From Leptotrichia buccalis C-1013-b (lineage in GTDB: Bacteria; Fusobacteriota; Fusobacteriia; Fusobacteriales; Leptotrichiaceae), in contig NC_013192.1 in NCBI RefSeq assembly GCF_000023905.1, positions 1,240,001-1,304,000 on the forward strand: 64,000 bases of DNA, given 5' to 3'. The translations under genes and the position numbers were made by a program. Positions 9,951 to 21,080 of this stretch are shown here, in pieces (the first letter of the stretch is position 1; each line of letters opens with the position of its first letter). The notes below the pieces were generated by a model that was given only the letters and a program-made list of their open reading frames with translations, did not search any database and had not been told where the DNA came from.

Positions 9951-10209
9951 TTATCTAGGAATATTAATTTAAATTTATAGTATAATTATTTTAAAACTAA
10001 ATGTAAAGCACAAAAATAAAATTTGTAAGAAAAAATATTTTTGTTTGTTTCAAATATTTTATAAAAACTATAAATAATACTTGTATATGCAATAAAAAAG
10101 TGGTATAATATGGAAAAATTATGTTAAACTAAATTTACCTCTAAAATTTTGCTGAAATTTTGAGATAATTTGAATAAAATATTAGGAAATTAAAATTATC
10201 AATAAAAAG

Positions 10210-10238
10210 TTGACTTTTAAAGTAATAAATAATATAAT
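10210..10238 (+). promoter_or_regulatory. Promoter for the methionine importer operon
   Basis: TTGACT at 10210-10215 and a perfect TATAAT at 10233-10238 with a 17-base spacer precede a short leader of about 50 nt. The gene-free stretch 9896-10293 otherwise holds only the upstream terminator and AT-rich sequence. It shows no SAM riboswitch or T-box, which often control met genes in Firmicutes. Confidence 0.7.
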
Positions 10239-10293
10239 CTTTATAAAATATACGGTATAATATCGGAAAAATTAATGAAAAAAGAGGTGAAAT

Positions 10294-11367
10294 ATGGACA
10301 GCTTTATAAAAATAAGGAATTTGATAAAAAAATATAAGGTTAATAATGGTCAGGAACTAATGGCTGTAAATAATGTGAACCTTGATGTTGAAAAAGGGGA
10401 TATTTATGGAATTATGGGGCTTAGTGGAGCTGGGAAATCTACACTTATTAGGCTTCTTAACAGATTGGAAGAACCTACTTCTGGAGAAATTTTTGTAAAA
10501 CACGAGATTATTGATAAAAAAGGAGAAAGAAAACTTGGATATGAAGATCAGAACATTCTGGAGTTTGATATAAGAAAATTACGGGAATTTCGTAAAAAGA
10601 CAGGAATGATCTTTCAGCATTTTAATTTGCTAAATTCTAGAAATGTTGCCGATAATGTGGCTTTTCCGCTGGAAATTTCAGGATGGAAAAAAAGAGATAT
10701 TAGTAGAAGAGTTGATGAATTGCTAGAAATTGTAGGTCTTTTGGATAAAAAAAATAATTATCCTGAACAGTTATCAGGAGGGCAGAAACAACGTGTAGCA
10801 ATAGCACGTGCCTTGGCAAATAATCCAGAATTATTATTATCAGATGAAGCAACATCCGCACTTGATCCAAGAACTACCAATTCTATTTTGGAATTATTAA
10901 AGGATATAAATAAAAAATTTGGAATAACGATTATATTAATTACCCATCAGATGGAAGTTATAAAGAAAATTTGCAATAAAGCAGCGATTATGTCAGATGG
11001 GGAAATTATAGAAAAAGGAGAGACAAAAGAAATATTCTTAAATCCTAAAACAGATTTGGCAAAAGAATTTGTGGCAAATATTTCACACGAAGAATTTAGA
11101 ACAGAAGAGGAAGTAAAACATCGTGAAGAAAATAACGGCAAATTAAGATTAAGATTGAAGTATAATGAAGGACAGGTAAATGAAGCTTATATTACTCAGA
11201 TAATTCGTAAATATGACGTTGAAGTAAATATTTTAGGTGGATTTGTTGACAAAGTGGGAGATATTATTGTAGGAAACTTGCTAATTGAAATTTCAGTAAA
11301 TGAAGAAAAATCTAAGGAAATTATTGAATGGCTAAGTGAAAATAAAATAGATTTGGAGGTGTTATAA
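10294..11367 (+). CDS. metN: Methionine ABC importer ATPase MetN
   Basis: MetN energises D/L-methionine uptake. The 357-residue product has Walker A GLSGAGKST (residues 42-50), signature LSGGQKQR, Walker B LLLSDEATSALDP and the ITHQME switch. The C-terminal 80 residues, beginning near residue 275, form the NIL regulatory domain that in MetN binds methionine and inhibits transport; it begins LRLKYNEGQVNEAYI. MetN family assignment rests on the DEATSALDP Walker B and this extra domain. The start has a GAGGTGAAAT site. The stop overlaps the metI start (TAATG). Confidence 0.95.
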   Translation: MDSFIKIRNLIKKYKVNNGQELMAVNNVNLDVEKGDIYGIMGLSGAGKSTLIRLLNRLEEPTSGEIFVKHEIIDKKGERKLGYEDQNILEFDIRKLREFRKKTGMIFQHFNLLNSRNVADNVAFPLEISGWKKRDISRRVDELLEIVGLLDKKNNYPEQLSGGQKQRVAIARALANNPELLLSDEATSALDPRTTNSILELLKDINKKFGITIILITHQMEVIKKICNKAAIMSDGEIIEKGETKEIFLNPKTDLAKEFVANISHEEFRTEEEVKHREENNGKLRLRLKYNEGQVNEAYITQIIRKYDVEVNILGGFVDKVGDIIVGNLLIEISVNEEKSKEIIEWLSENKIDLEVL

Positions 11368-12050
11368 TGAAATTTGACTGGGTAAAATTTTTACAATTTC
11401 AAACTATAGTTCAACCTTTATGGGAAACCATATATATGGTTTTTATTTCTACAATTATAGCTTTAATTATCGGACTTCCAATAGGTATCTTACTTACCAT
11501 ATCCGACACAAAAGGAGTGAAACCTAACAAAACTTTACATAAAATATTAGATATAGTTATTGTAAATGTTACAAGATCCATTCCATTTATAATTTTGATA
11601 GTTTTATTAATACCCCTTTCAAAATTATTGTTTAAATATTCATTTGGAAGCACTTCGTTTATTGTACCGCTTTCATTAGGATCTGCACCGTTTGTAGCAA
11701 GAGTTATTGAAGGAGCTTTAAAAGAAGTTGATGAAGGGCTTATTGAAGCTTCAAAATCAATGGGAGCAAAAACTTCTGAAATTATTTTTAAAGTTATGAT
11801 TCCAGAAGCAATGCCTGCTCTTGTACATGGAATGACATTGACTTTAATTAGTTTGATTGGATATTCTGCGATGGCTGGAACAATTGGCGGTGGCGGACTT
11901 GGAAATGCCGCTGTAATGGATGGTTTTCAAAGAAATAATATGGAGCTGATGTGGCAGGCAACAATTGTTACAATTATTTTAGTTCAAATTATTCAATTTG
12001 TTGGAGATAAAATTGTAAAAGCCTTGCTTAATAAGAGAAAAAGAACGTAA
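11367..12050 (+). CDS. metI: Methionine ABC importer permease MetI
   Basis: The 227-residue product is the membrane component of the methionine importer. It shows five hydrophobic segments, the VNVTRSIPFIILIV motif and the EAA coupling loop LIEASKSMGAKTSEIIFKV (around 130-148), typical of MetI. It overlaps metN by the TAATG junction and is followed by metQ after 56 bases. All parts of a MetNIQ importer are therefore present in order. Confidence 0.95.
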   Translation: MKFDWVKFLQFQTIVQPLWETIYMVFISTIIALIIGLPIGILLTISDTKGVKPNKTLHKILDIVIVNVTRSIPFIILIVLLIPLSKLLFKYSFGSTSFIVPLSLGSAPFVARVIEGALKEVDEGLIEASKSMGAKTSEIIFKVMIPEAMPALVHGMTLTLISLIGYSAMAGTIGGGGLGNAAVMDGFQRNNMELMWQATIVTIILVQIIQFVGDKIVKALLNKRKRT

Positions 12051-12106
12051 ACGTAAATTAGTTTATAAAATAAATTATAAATAAAAATTAAATTTAGGAG
12101 GGAACT

Positions 12107-12895
12107 ATGAAAAGAGTACTGACATTATTGTCATTAGTATTAGTGGTGGCATTATTTATTGTATCTTGTGGAAATAAGGGGAAGGAGTTAATTGTTGGAG
12201 CATCACCTGTTCCGCACGCTGATTTATTGAATCTTGTTAAAGATGATTTGAAAAAGGAAGGAATTGAGTTAAAAGTAGTTCAGTATACTGACTATATTTT
12301 ACCAAATAAGGCACTTGCTGATAAAAGTATAAATGCAAACTTTTTCCAGCATGCTCCATATATGGAAGATTTTGGTAAGAAAAACAATATAGAAATGGTA
12401 GGAGTTGGAAATATTCATTTGGAGCCAATGGCTTTGTATTCTAAAAAGATAAAAAATATTAACGACTTGAAAAGTGGAGATACTTTAATTATTCCTAATG
12501 ATCCAACAAATGGAGGACGTGCATTAATCTTACTTGACAAAGCTGGGATTATAAAGTTAAAGGATAATAAAAATCTGGCAGCAACAACAGCAGATATTGC
12601 TCAAAATCCTAAAAACTTAAAAATCATAACAATGTCAAATGAACAAATTGCACCAAGATTAGGTGAAGTTGCAGGTGCGATTATAAATTCAAACTTTGCA
12701 ATTGATGCAGGAATAACAAAAAATGAAATTATCTTGATTGAAGGTAAGGATTCGCCATATGTAAATATTGTTACAGTTTTAAAAGAAAATCAAAATGACG
12801 AAAGAGTTAAAAAGTTAGTAAAAGCGTTACAAAGTGAAAAAGTTAAAAAATATATTGAAGAAAAATATCAAGGTAGAGTAATTCCTGCATTCTAA
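12107..12895 (+). CDS. metQ: Methionine-binding lipoprotein MetQ
   Basis: The 262-residue product is a NlpA-family binding lipoprotein. The lipobox ends at Cys21 (FIVSC). The mature part begins with LIVGASPVPHADLL and contains QYTDYILPNKALADKSINAN and FFQHAPYME, signature stretches of MetQ. It presents methionine to MetNI. A strong AGGAGGGAACT site precedes the ATG. It is the last gene of the operon and is followed by a terminator. Confidence 0.95.
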   Translation: MKRVLTLLSLVLVVALFIVSCGNKGKELIVGASPVPHADLLNLVKDDLKKEGIELKVVQYTDYILPNKALADKSINANFFQHAPYMEDFGKKNNIEMVGVGNIHLEPMALYSKKIKNINDLKSGDTLIIPNDPTNGGRALILLDKAGIIKLKDNKNLAATTADIAQNPKNLKIITMSNEQIAPRLGEVAGAIINSNFAIDAGITKNEIILIEGKDSPYVNIVTVLKENQNDERVKKLVKALQSEKVKKYIEEKYQGRVIPAF

Positions 12896-12900
12896 TCATA

Positions 12901-12946
12901 AAAAAATAGCTTTGAAATTTTATTTTAAGTTTTAAGGCTATTTTTT
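12901..12946 (+). terminator. Terminator of metNIQ
   Basis: AAAAAATAGC (12901-12910) pairs with GCTATTTTTT (12937-12946); G-U pairs extend the stem inward. The remaining 250 bases up to the M13 gene contain only AT-rich promoter-like sequence. Confidence 0.75.
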
Positions 12947-13161
12947 AATAAAATTTATTATAATTTATTTTTTTTCATAAATTTTTAGATTTTTTGATTA
13001 AACTTCTTGAAATAAATTTGAGAAAAATGTATAATAAGAGAAATGTGATAATAGCATAATCAAAAATTTAATTATACACTTAACTTTTAATTTTTTTTGA
13101 ATTAAACAAATCTAGAGATTGGGTAGAATAATTACAAGAATATTATTACATAAAAATGAAA

Positions 13162-13199
13162 GGAGAATATTTCTTTAAATTCAAAGAAATTTTAAGAAT
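13162..13199 (+). promoter_or_regulatory. Ribosome binding site separated from its start codon by a hairpin
   Basis: A strong GGAG (13162-13165) lies 34 bases upstream of the ATG at 13200, too far for normal initiation. A perfect 8-bp stem ATTTCTTT (13169-13176) and AAAGAAAT (13183-13190) with a 6-base loop lies between. If folded, it brings the site to about 12 bases from the ATG. The nearest upstream in-frame codons give no better start. Confidence 0.45.
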
Positions 13200-15386
13200 A
13201 TGAAAAAATTAGTTATAATTTCACTATTTTTAGCAAGTATTAATTTAATTTATGCAGAAAATACTTCTGTACCAACAACTGTAGCATTAAAAAAAGATAA
13301 TAGAAAATCAGGAAATGCTGCAACGACGGTAACACCGCCAGCAACAACAGAGAAAAAAAATCCAAGGGCATCTGAAAGACGTTCAGATTTTTGGGATTTT
13401 TATGAAAGAAAGCAGTCAGAACTTTTAAAAGAAAATGATAAGGACTTGTTTACTAATACAAGTAAAGATGTTGACGCACAAGAGGATTTTTATACATATG
13501 TAAATGAAAAATGGGAAAAAAATACAAAAATTCCTGATACTAAACCAGCTTGGGGTTCTTTTTATGAACTGAATGAAAAAAATCAGGATTTTTTACGTAA
13601 TTTAATAAAAGAATTAAAAGAAAAACCTGCAAAATCATTAACTGCCGACGAACAGAAAGTTATAACACTTTATGACAGTTATCATGATATAGAAAAGAGA
13701 AATAAAGAAGGATTGGAGCCTTTAAAAAAAGATTTGGATAAAATTAATGCAATACAAAATATTGATGATTTGAAAAAATATAATATAGAAGTGACAAAAG
13801 TTGGGAATTCTGAATTTTATGGATGGGGAATTGGAACAGATTTAAATAATTCTAAAAATAATGCAATATATTTAGGAAGTGCAGGAATTGGATTATCAAG
13901 AGATTATTTTCAAAAAAACACTAAAGAAAATAAAGCTATATTAGATGAATATACAAAATATGTAAGTGATATGCTAAAATATTTAGGAGAAACAAATACT
14001 CTTGAAAAAGCTAAAAAAATAGTTGCATTTGAAAAAGAAATCGCAGAAACTTTGTTAACAAATGAGGAACGTCATGATGTGACAAAATATAATAATCCAA
14101 TAGCAGTCAGTGAATTAGGAACATTATCAAAAAACGTTGATTTAGCTGATTATTTAAAACAATTAAATGTAAAAACTGATAAAGTAATCATATCAGAATT
14201 AAATTATTATAAAAATTTAGATAAATTTGTAAATAATGGAAATATTGACACAATTAAAGAATATATGAAATATAATTTAATAAAATCAGCAGCTAGTGTT
14301 TTAACTGATGATTTAGGAAAACGAAGCTATGAATTTTATGGAAAATATTTAAGTGGTCAAAAAGAAAGAGAGACACTCGAAAAAAGAGCACTTGACTTTA
14401 CAGATGGAGCTTTGGGAGAAATAATAGGAAAAATTTATGTTCAAAGAAATTTTTCGCCTGAAGCTAAAAAGAATACACAAAAAATGGTTGAGTATATAAA
14501 AAAAGCAATGAAAAACAGAATTGAAAAATTAGATTGGATGACTAATGCAACTAAGAAAAAAGCACTTGAAAAATTGGCAAAAGTAAATGTAAAAATTGGA
14601 TATCCTGATAAATGGAGAGATTACAGCAAGATGGTAATTTCAAGCAACGATACGCTTTACGATCAAATGAAAAATATTAGTGTATGGGCATATAATGAAG
14701 AATTTAAGAAAATAGGAAAGCCTGTGGATAAAACAGAATGGCATATGTATCCGCATACAATAAATGCTTATTATTCTCCAACAGAAAACGAGATTGTATT
14801 TCCAGCTGGAATTTTACAATTCCCTTTCTATGATTTTAATAAATCGGAAGTAGCAAGCAATTTTGGAGCTATAGGAACGATTATTGGTCATGAGCTTACA
14901 CATGCATTTGATGTGTCAGGTGCTTCATATGATGGAGATGGAAATGTAAAAAACTGGTGGACAGACGAAGATAAAAAAAGTTTTGATGAAGTAACTAAAA
15001 AATTAGAAAATCAGTATTCAAAATATACAGTTGACGGTGGAATACATCTTAACGGAAAATATACTTTAACAGAAAATATTGCTGACTTAGGTGGAGTAAA
15101 TATTGCCTATGACGCATTACAGCTTTATTTAAAAGACAATCCAAATGCTACAAAAGTATATCCAAATATATCAAGTAAAATATTTTTTATGAACTATGCG
15201 AGAATGTGGCGACAAAAATCGACTCCAGAATTTTTAAGAAATCTAGCAAAATCTGATTCTCATTCGCCAAATTATTTCCGTGTAAATGGAGTATTACAAA
15301 ATGTAGATGCGTTCCATAAAATATTTGAAACAATCCCAGGAGATGGAATGTATAAAGCTCCTGAAGACAGAATAAAAATATGGTAA
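13200..15386 (+). CDS. M13-family (neprilysin/PepO-type) zinc metalloprotease
   Basis: M13 endopeptidases cleave short peptides. The 728-residue product has normal length. The first 20 residues are a signal peptide (cleavage near IYAEN), followed by a Thr/Pro/Ala-rich linker, so it is exported rather than cytosolic. The zinc motif HELTH places His564, Glu565 and His568, and ENIAD gives Glu625 and Asp629. The family C-terminal region (NYFRVNGVLQNVDAFH and the final W) is intact. The gene is monocistronic. Its initiation region is odd: the good ribosome binding site is 34 bases away across a hairpin. Substrate unknown. Confidence 0.93.
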   Translation: MKKLVIISLFLASINLIYAENTSVPTTVALKKDNRKSGNAATTVTPPATTEKKNPRASERRSDFWDFYERKQSELLKENDKDLFTNTSKDVDAQEDFYTYVNEKWEKNTKIPDTKPAWGSFYELNEKNQDFLRNLIKELKEKPAKSLTADEQKVITLYDSYHDIEKRNKEGLEPLKKDLDKINAIQNIDDLKKYNIEVTKVGNSEFYGWGIGTDLNNSKNNAIYLGSAGIGLSRDYFQKNTKENKAILDEYTKYVSDMLKYLGETNTLEKAKKIVAFEKEIAETLLTNEERHDVTKYNNPIAVSELGTLSKNVDLADYLKQLNVKTDKVIISELNYYKNLDKFVNNGNIDTIKEYMKYNLIKSAASVLTDDLGKRSYEFYGKYLSGQKERETLEKRALDFTDGALGEIIGKIYVQRNFSPEAKKNTQKMVEYIKKAMKNRIEKLDWMTNATKKKALEKLAKVNVKIGYPDKWRDYSKMVISSNDTLYDQMKNISVWAYNEEFKKIGKPVDKTEWHMYPHTINAYYSPTENEIVFPAGILQFPFYDFNKSEVASNFGAIGTIIGHELTHAFDVSGASYDGDGNVKNWWTDEDKKSFDEVTKKLENQYSKYTVDGGIHLNGKYTLTENIADLGGVNIAYDALQLYLKDNPNATKVYPNISSKIFFMNYARMWRQKSTPEFLRNLAKSDSHSPNYFRVNGVLQNVDAFHKIFETIPGDGMYKAPEDRIKIW

Positions 15387-15449
15387 AATAATTGATTTTC
15401 TTTTTAAAATGGAAAAATACAAGATACAACAAAAATAAATAATTAAAAT

Positions 15450-15492
15450 AGACTGTCTTAGCAAAAATTATAAGTTAAGACAGTCTTTTTCT
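15450..15492. terminator. Bidirectional terminator between the M13 gene and ligA
   Basis: A perfect 11-bp stem AGACTGTCTTA (15450-15460) and TAAGACAGTCT (15476-15486) is followed by T-runs on the plus strand and an AT-rich tail on the other. It separates two convergent genes. Confidence 0.85.
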
Positions 15493-15495
15493 TTT

Positions 15496-17649
<2,154 letters not shown>

Positions 17650-17684
17650 TTATATCATTTTTTTTAAAATATTTGTAGATAAAA

Positions 17685-17732
17685 AAACTGTCTCATAAAA
17701 ATATAATTTAAATATAGTTTATGAAACAGTTT
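17685..17732. terminator. Hairpin between ligA and the small secreted protein gene
   Basis: AAACTGTCTCATAAA (17685-17699) pairs with TTTATGAAACAGTTT (17718-17732) with one mismatch. It probably terminates the minus-strand secreted-protein transcript before ligA. Confidence 0.55.
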
Positions 17733-17893
17733 AATTGATTATTAAGTATAAGATTATGTGTTATAAAACTTAGTATAATAATTTTTTTATTTTTTATAAT
17801 TTGTCATGAATAAATAATATTGTTGAATAATGTGTGAAATGATATGTGTGACTAATTGTTGTTAATTATTTATTTTTTGCTTTTATGTTTGAT

Positions 17894-18277
17894 CTAGTAT
17901 TTTTTATTTTTACGTTTGAATTCTGATAATGCGGCATTACATCTTGTATATGCTTCTCCTATATAAAAATCTGCCAAATCTTCATATGTTTCTTCATCAA
18001 TATCTTTACTTCTAGGTAATAATTTTACTGTTACCCGTCCTCCATTTATGAAAGAAATATCACTAAAGTATTTATTATTTTCTCGTCTTATATAGTCTTC
18101 CACGTCTCTTGCACCTAAATTGTATGCTTCACTTAGACATTTACCTAATCCTTTATTAACAGCAGCTTGTGCTTGTCTATAACTAGCTTCAAGAGTTGCT
18201 TGTGTACCGCTAAATCCAATAGATGAAACAGCTAGGAATGTTGAAATTAAAATTAATGGTTTAAACCTTTTTAACAT
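17894..18277 (-). CDS. Small secreted protein of unknown function
   Basis: The 127-residue product has a clear signal peptide (MLKRFKP, hydrophobic core, cleavage near GFSGTQA). The mature part of about 100 residues is Ala/Arg-rich, with two cysteines (GKCLSEA and YTRCNAA) that could form a disulfide, and a basic C-terminus (KRKNKKY). An AAGGAGGAG-type site precedes the ATG. It is monocistronic with terminator and promoter on either side. I do not recognise the family. Confidence 0.7.
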   Translation of the reverse strand: MLKRFKPLILISTFLAVSSIGFSGTQATLEASYRQAQAAVNKGLGKCLSEAYNLGARDVEDYIRRENNKYFSDISFINGGRVTVKLLPRSKDIDEETYEDLADFYIGEAYTRCNAALSEFKRKNKKY

Positions 18278-18418
18278 AATAAACTCCTCCTTTTTATACT
18301 AAGTTTTATTATTGATTATTTCGTACCAATAATATTGTACTATAGAATTTTCAAAAGTCAATATAATTGCTAAAAAATTTATATATTTTGATTTACAATG
18401 TATCTTCATATTTTTTTA

Positions 18419-18450
18419 TTTTAACTACATTGTATTTTAACTACATTGTA
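18419..18450. repeat. Two tandem copies of a 16-bp unit
   Basis: TTTTAACTACATTGTA occurs at 18419-18434 and again at 18435-18450, directly upstream of the frameshifted immunity-type gene. Confidence 0.8.
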
Positions 18451-18472
18451 TTTTTGAAATATGTGTGCTAAT

Positions 18473-19061
18473 ATGAATTGTGAAAAATATTTTTTTAGTG
18501 AGCTAAAGAAAGAATGTAAAGTCACACTAAAGCAAATTGAAGAGAAAGAGTATGTTTTTGTACTTAAAAATGCAGGAATTGAGGATATTTTAAAAATTGG
18601 AGTTGCATTTTTTGGGAAAAATGTGGAAAGTGAAAGAAGGATCGGTAACTGTGAAAGATGACAATAATATGGAAATTTTTGATATTGAAATTATTAATAA
18701 TAGAAAAATAGAGAAAAATAAGTTATTTTTATTAGAATTTGAAGATGAAATTAAATTAAAAATAGAAATTGAAAGAACAATATATTCTTCAAAAAGTGAT
18801 AATATCTTTGATTCTGTTGTAGAATTACGAAAAAAATTAGAATTAAATAAGATTTATTTACTTTGTAATGCTTCAGCTATTAATGTTTATCCTTCTGTAA
18901 TGCAAAAAGAATTTGGAGGGACAAAGGCGTATAAATTACAAATGGGAAAACAAGCAATTTTAATAGATGTAGTAGATATTTTTGATTATGATAGTGAATT
19001 AAAAATTGGTAGTGTTAAAGAGCAAGAGGAATTTTATGAAAGTTGGTTAGAAAGTTTTTAG
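18473..19061 (+). pseudogene. Frameshifted immunity-type gene of a polymorphic toxin system
   Basis: Two overlapping frames together read as one protein of about 195 residues. The first (MNCEKYFFSELKK...) runs to about 18635. Removing one A from GAAAGAAGG there joins it smoothly to the second, which continues GSVTVKDDNNMEIFDIEI and ends EEFYESWLESF. The C-terminal half (LLCNASAINVYP, GGTKAYKL.MGKQA, VDIFD, VKEQEEFYE.WL) resembles, from memory, immunity proteins found beside CDI/Rhs-type toxins. No clear ribosome binding site precedes the first ATG, so the 5' end may also be damaged. It could be a sequencing error instead of decay. An independent short protein starting at TTG 18597 is also possible. 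Confidence 0.55.
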
Positions 19062-19230
19062 TGAGAAATTGTTGCTTTGCGTTAGGATATATTACCAAAT
19101 ATGAACAAAAATAACAATACATTGTCAATACAACGAAACCATAGAGAAAGTTTAAAATGAAATTTACCAAAATAATAAAGAAATATACTTAATCCAAATA
19201 AAATATTTCAAACTAAGGAAGGGATGTAAA

Positions 19231-19551
19231 ATGAGAATAATAAAAAGAGATAGAAATGGAGATGAAATTGCAGAAATTTTTGGTATTTATTGGGATGAAG
19301 AAAGAAATCAAACACTTTTTTTGGGTATGACAGATAAATATAGTGGATTATATGTTTATTCAGAAAGTGAAGTTGAGATTATCAATCCAAATATAAACTT
19401 TAGAACAATTTATCTTTCTGGGCATCTTCCAGGGATATTTCATTGGGCATTAATAGAAAAAGATTTATTAGATGAGGTTATTGACGGTAATTTAGAATTA
19501 AGAAAAAAATTTTTGGACATATTACGTTCAGAGAATGTAATAGATTGGTAA
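19231..19551 (+). CDS. Small acidic protein, possible immunity protein
   Basis: The 106-residue product is soluble and acidic, with no signal peptide or membrane segment. It begins MRIIKRDRNGDEIAEIFG and ends ENVIDW. A GGAAGGGATG-type site precedes the ATG. It lies between a frameshifted immunity-type gene and two HEAT-like immunity genes, so an immunity role is inferred only from context. I do not recognise the family. The bases 19552-19709 that follow contain no gene. Confidence 0.6.
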   Translation: MRIIKRDRNGDEIAEIFGIYWDEERNQTLFLGMTDKYSGLYVYSESEVEIINPNINFRTIYLSGHLPGIFHWALIEKDLLDEVIDGNLELRKKFLDILRSENVIDW

Positions 19552-19709
19552 TTTTTATATAAAAATACTATGCTTAACTTTTCATTTTTTTATATATGGA
19601 GTATGTCTAATCAAGTAAAAAAATGGGTAGGGATAATTTTTTTATAAACTTTAATCTTATATTTTTAAAATCACAACTAAAAATAAAATTAAGATGATAA
19701 TGTAATTAA

Positions 19710-19817
19710 ATAACTATAAATTTAGGTAAAGGTAGTGGTTTAGAGATATTTAATCAACGGATTAAACAGATAAATGTTAAACAAGGAGATATTATTCATT
19801 ATGGAAAAAATAAATGA
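19710..19817 (+). pseudogene. C-terminal remnant of a polymorphic toxin
   Basis: An open stretch of 35 codons ends TGA at 19815-19817 and reads INLGKGSGLEIFNQRIKQIN in its first part. A TAA lies directly upstream at 19707, so nothing remains of the start. It aligns with the toxin remnant at 20338-20546 (shared pattern I-x-L-G, G-L-[ED]-I-F-N, I-K-[QE]-I-N). The tail overlaps the start of the next immunity gene, as in intact toxin-immunity pairs. It is inferred to be what is left of a toxin C-terminal domain. Confidence 0.55.
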
Positions 19818-20316
19818 TCTCAATGAAGCTAAAAATTTGCTAGAAAAATATTTAGATAAAAAAATATCAGTAAACAAATTGAAAAAAAGTTATTTTATTG
19901 ATGATATAAAATTTATAAAAGAAGAATTAGAAAAAGCCTATTTATTTAAAAATAAAACAAAATTAGATATTTTATTTTGGTTAATATTTACATTTGATTT
20001 GTATTCTGAGGAGTTCATAAATATCTTATGTAAGATTTCAAAAGAAGAATGGCATGAAAGACATGAGGATATTGCTATTTACTTCATGGAAATGGAGTTA
20101 CCGTCTACGGTAGAATGTCTTTATGAATTAGCAATTTCAGATTTTGAGAAATATCGTGATGACGAATACTGTCAATTAGTTGAAAAATGTTGCTATGCTT
20201 TAGGAGCAATAGGGACGGAAGAGGCAAAAGAAAAACTTAAATTATTAGATAAAAGTGATAAAGACATTATACAAGAACATGTTGCAGATACATTTGAAAT
20301 GTATAAATTATCTTAA
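19801..20316 (+). CDS. HEAT-like immunity-type protein, copy 1
   Basis: The product is 171 residues from the ATG at 19801, chosen for the AAGGAG site at 19782-19787; an ATG at 19774 lies upstream of that site. It is mostly helical and has a block KEEWHERHEDI, a block LPSTVECLYELAISDFEKY and a C-terminal CCYALGAIGTEEAKEKL, and is clearly paralogous to the gene at 20533. Such HEAT-like proteins often act as immunity partners next to contact-dependent or Rhs toxins. The start overlaps the toxin remnant ending at 19817, supporting an immunity role. Confidence 0.7.
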   Translation: MEKINDLNEAKNLLEKYLDKKISVNKLKKSYFIDDIKFIKEELEKAYLFKNKTKLDILFWLIFTFDLYSEEFINILCKISKEEWHERHEDIAIYFMEMELPSTVECLYELAISDFEKYRDDEYCQLVEKCCYALGAIGTEEAKEKLKLLDKSDKDIIQEHVADTFEMYKLS

Positions 20317-20337
20317 TATGGAAGGAGAAATTGCACT

Positions 20338-20546
20338 CAAGGTAATGTTGTTAAAGATAAATATCCTGATATGCCAATGCCGAAAAAAGTCCTGGCAGGG
20401 GATATAAATTTGTACGTTTTAAAGAAGAAAAAAGACAAATAAATATACAATTAGGACAAGAAGGAGGGAAAGGACTAGATATATTTAATAAAAATATAAA
20501 AGAAATCAATTTTAGAAAGGAAATAATAAAAAATGGAAAAAAATAA
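20338..20546 (+). pseudogene. Second toxin C-terminal remnant, frameshifted
   Basis: One frame reads GNVVKDKYPDMPMPKK up to a run of six A near 20383-20388. The next frame continues SPGRGYKFVRFKEEKRQINI and GLDIFNKNIKEINFRKEI and stops at 20544-20546. Joined, it is about 70 residues resembling the C-terminal end of a secreted nuclease-type toxin. The preceding immunity gene stops at 20316 with no room for the rest of a toxin. The end overlaps the start of the next immunity gene at 20533. It is a remnant, not an active toxin. Confidence 0.6.
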
Positions 20547-21069
20547 TCTTGAAAAATTGGAAAATTTGATGTGGAAAAAATATAAAAAACAAATAAGTTT
20601 TCAACAATTACAAAAGGAATTTTTAAAAAATGATGATGAAAGAATAGAGTATATAAAAACAGAGTTGGAAAAAGCATATAATGAAAAAAATGGAGACAGC
20701 GTATATATTTTAATTTCAGCAATTTACATGTTCAAATTATACAGTGAAAAATTTGTTGATATTTTATGCAAATTAACAAAAGAAGAATGGCATGGAAAAC
20801 ACGAAGACATAGTGTTTTATCTCCAGCAACTAGAATTACCTTCTACGATAGATTGCATTTATGAATTAGCAATTTCAAATTTTGAAAAATATCAATGGGA
20901 TGATAATTTTGCATTAGTGAGAAAATGCTGTTTTGCTTTAGGAGACATAAACACTCCTAAGGCGAAAGAAAAATTGGAACTATTGTTGCAAAGTGATGAA
21001 GAAACGATAAGAGAACATGCAATGAAGCAGTTGAAGAGATGTAATTTTACAAATAAAGATGTTGAATGA
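20533..21069 (+). CDS. HEAT-like immunity-type protein, copy 2
   Basis: The 178-residue product is a paralogue of the gene at 19801: KEEWHGKHEDI, LPSTIDCIYELAISNFEKY and CCFALGDINTPKAKEKLELL align without gaps to the first copy. The N-termini differ more, as expected for immunity proteins that match different toxins. The start has an AAAGGAAA site and lies within the end of the toxin remnant. It is probably expressed as an orphan immunity. A DUF4291 gene follows after 11 bases. Confidence 0.72.
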   Translation: MEKNNLEKLENLMWKKYKKQISFQQLQKEFLKNDDERIEYIKTELEKAYNEKNGDSVYILISAIYMFKLYSEKFVDILCKLTKEEWHGKHEDIVFYLQQLELPSTIDCIYELAISNFEKYQWDDNFALVRKCCFALGDINTPKAKEKLELLLQSDEETIREHAMKQLKRCNFTNKDVE

Positions 21070-21080
21070 AAGGATTGATT

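Noticed and set aside
9896-10293. Possible SAM riboswitch or T-box upstream of metN
   Set aside because: The predicted transcript leader is only about 50 nt and no conserved motif is visible.
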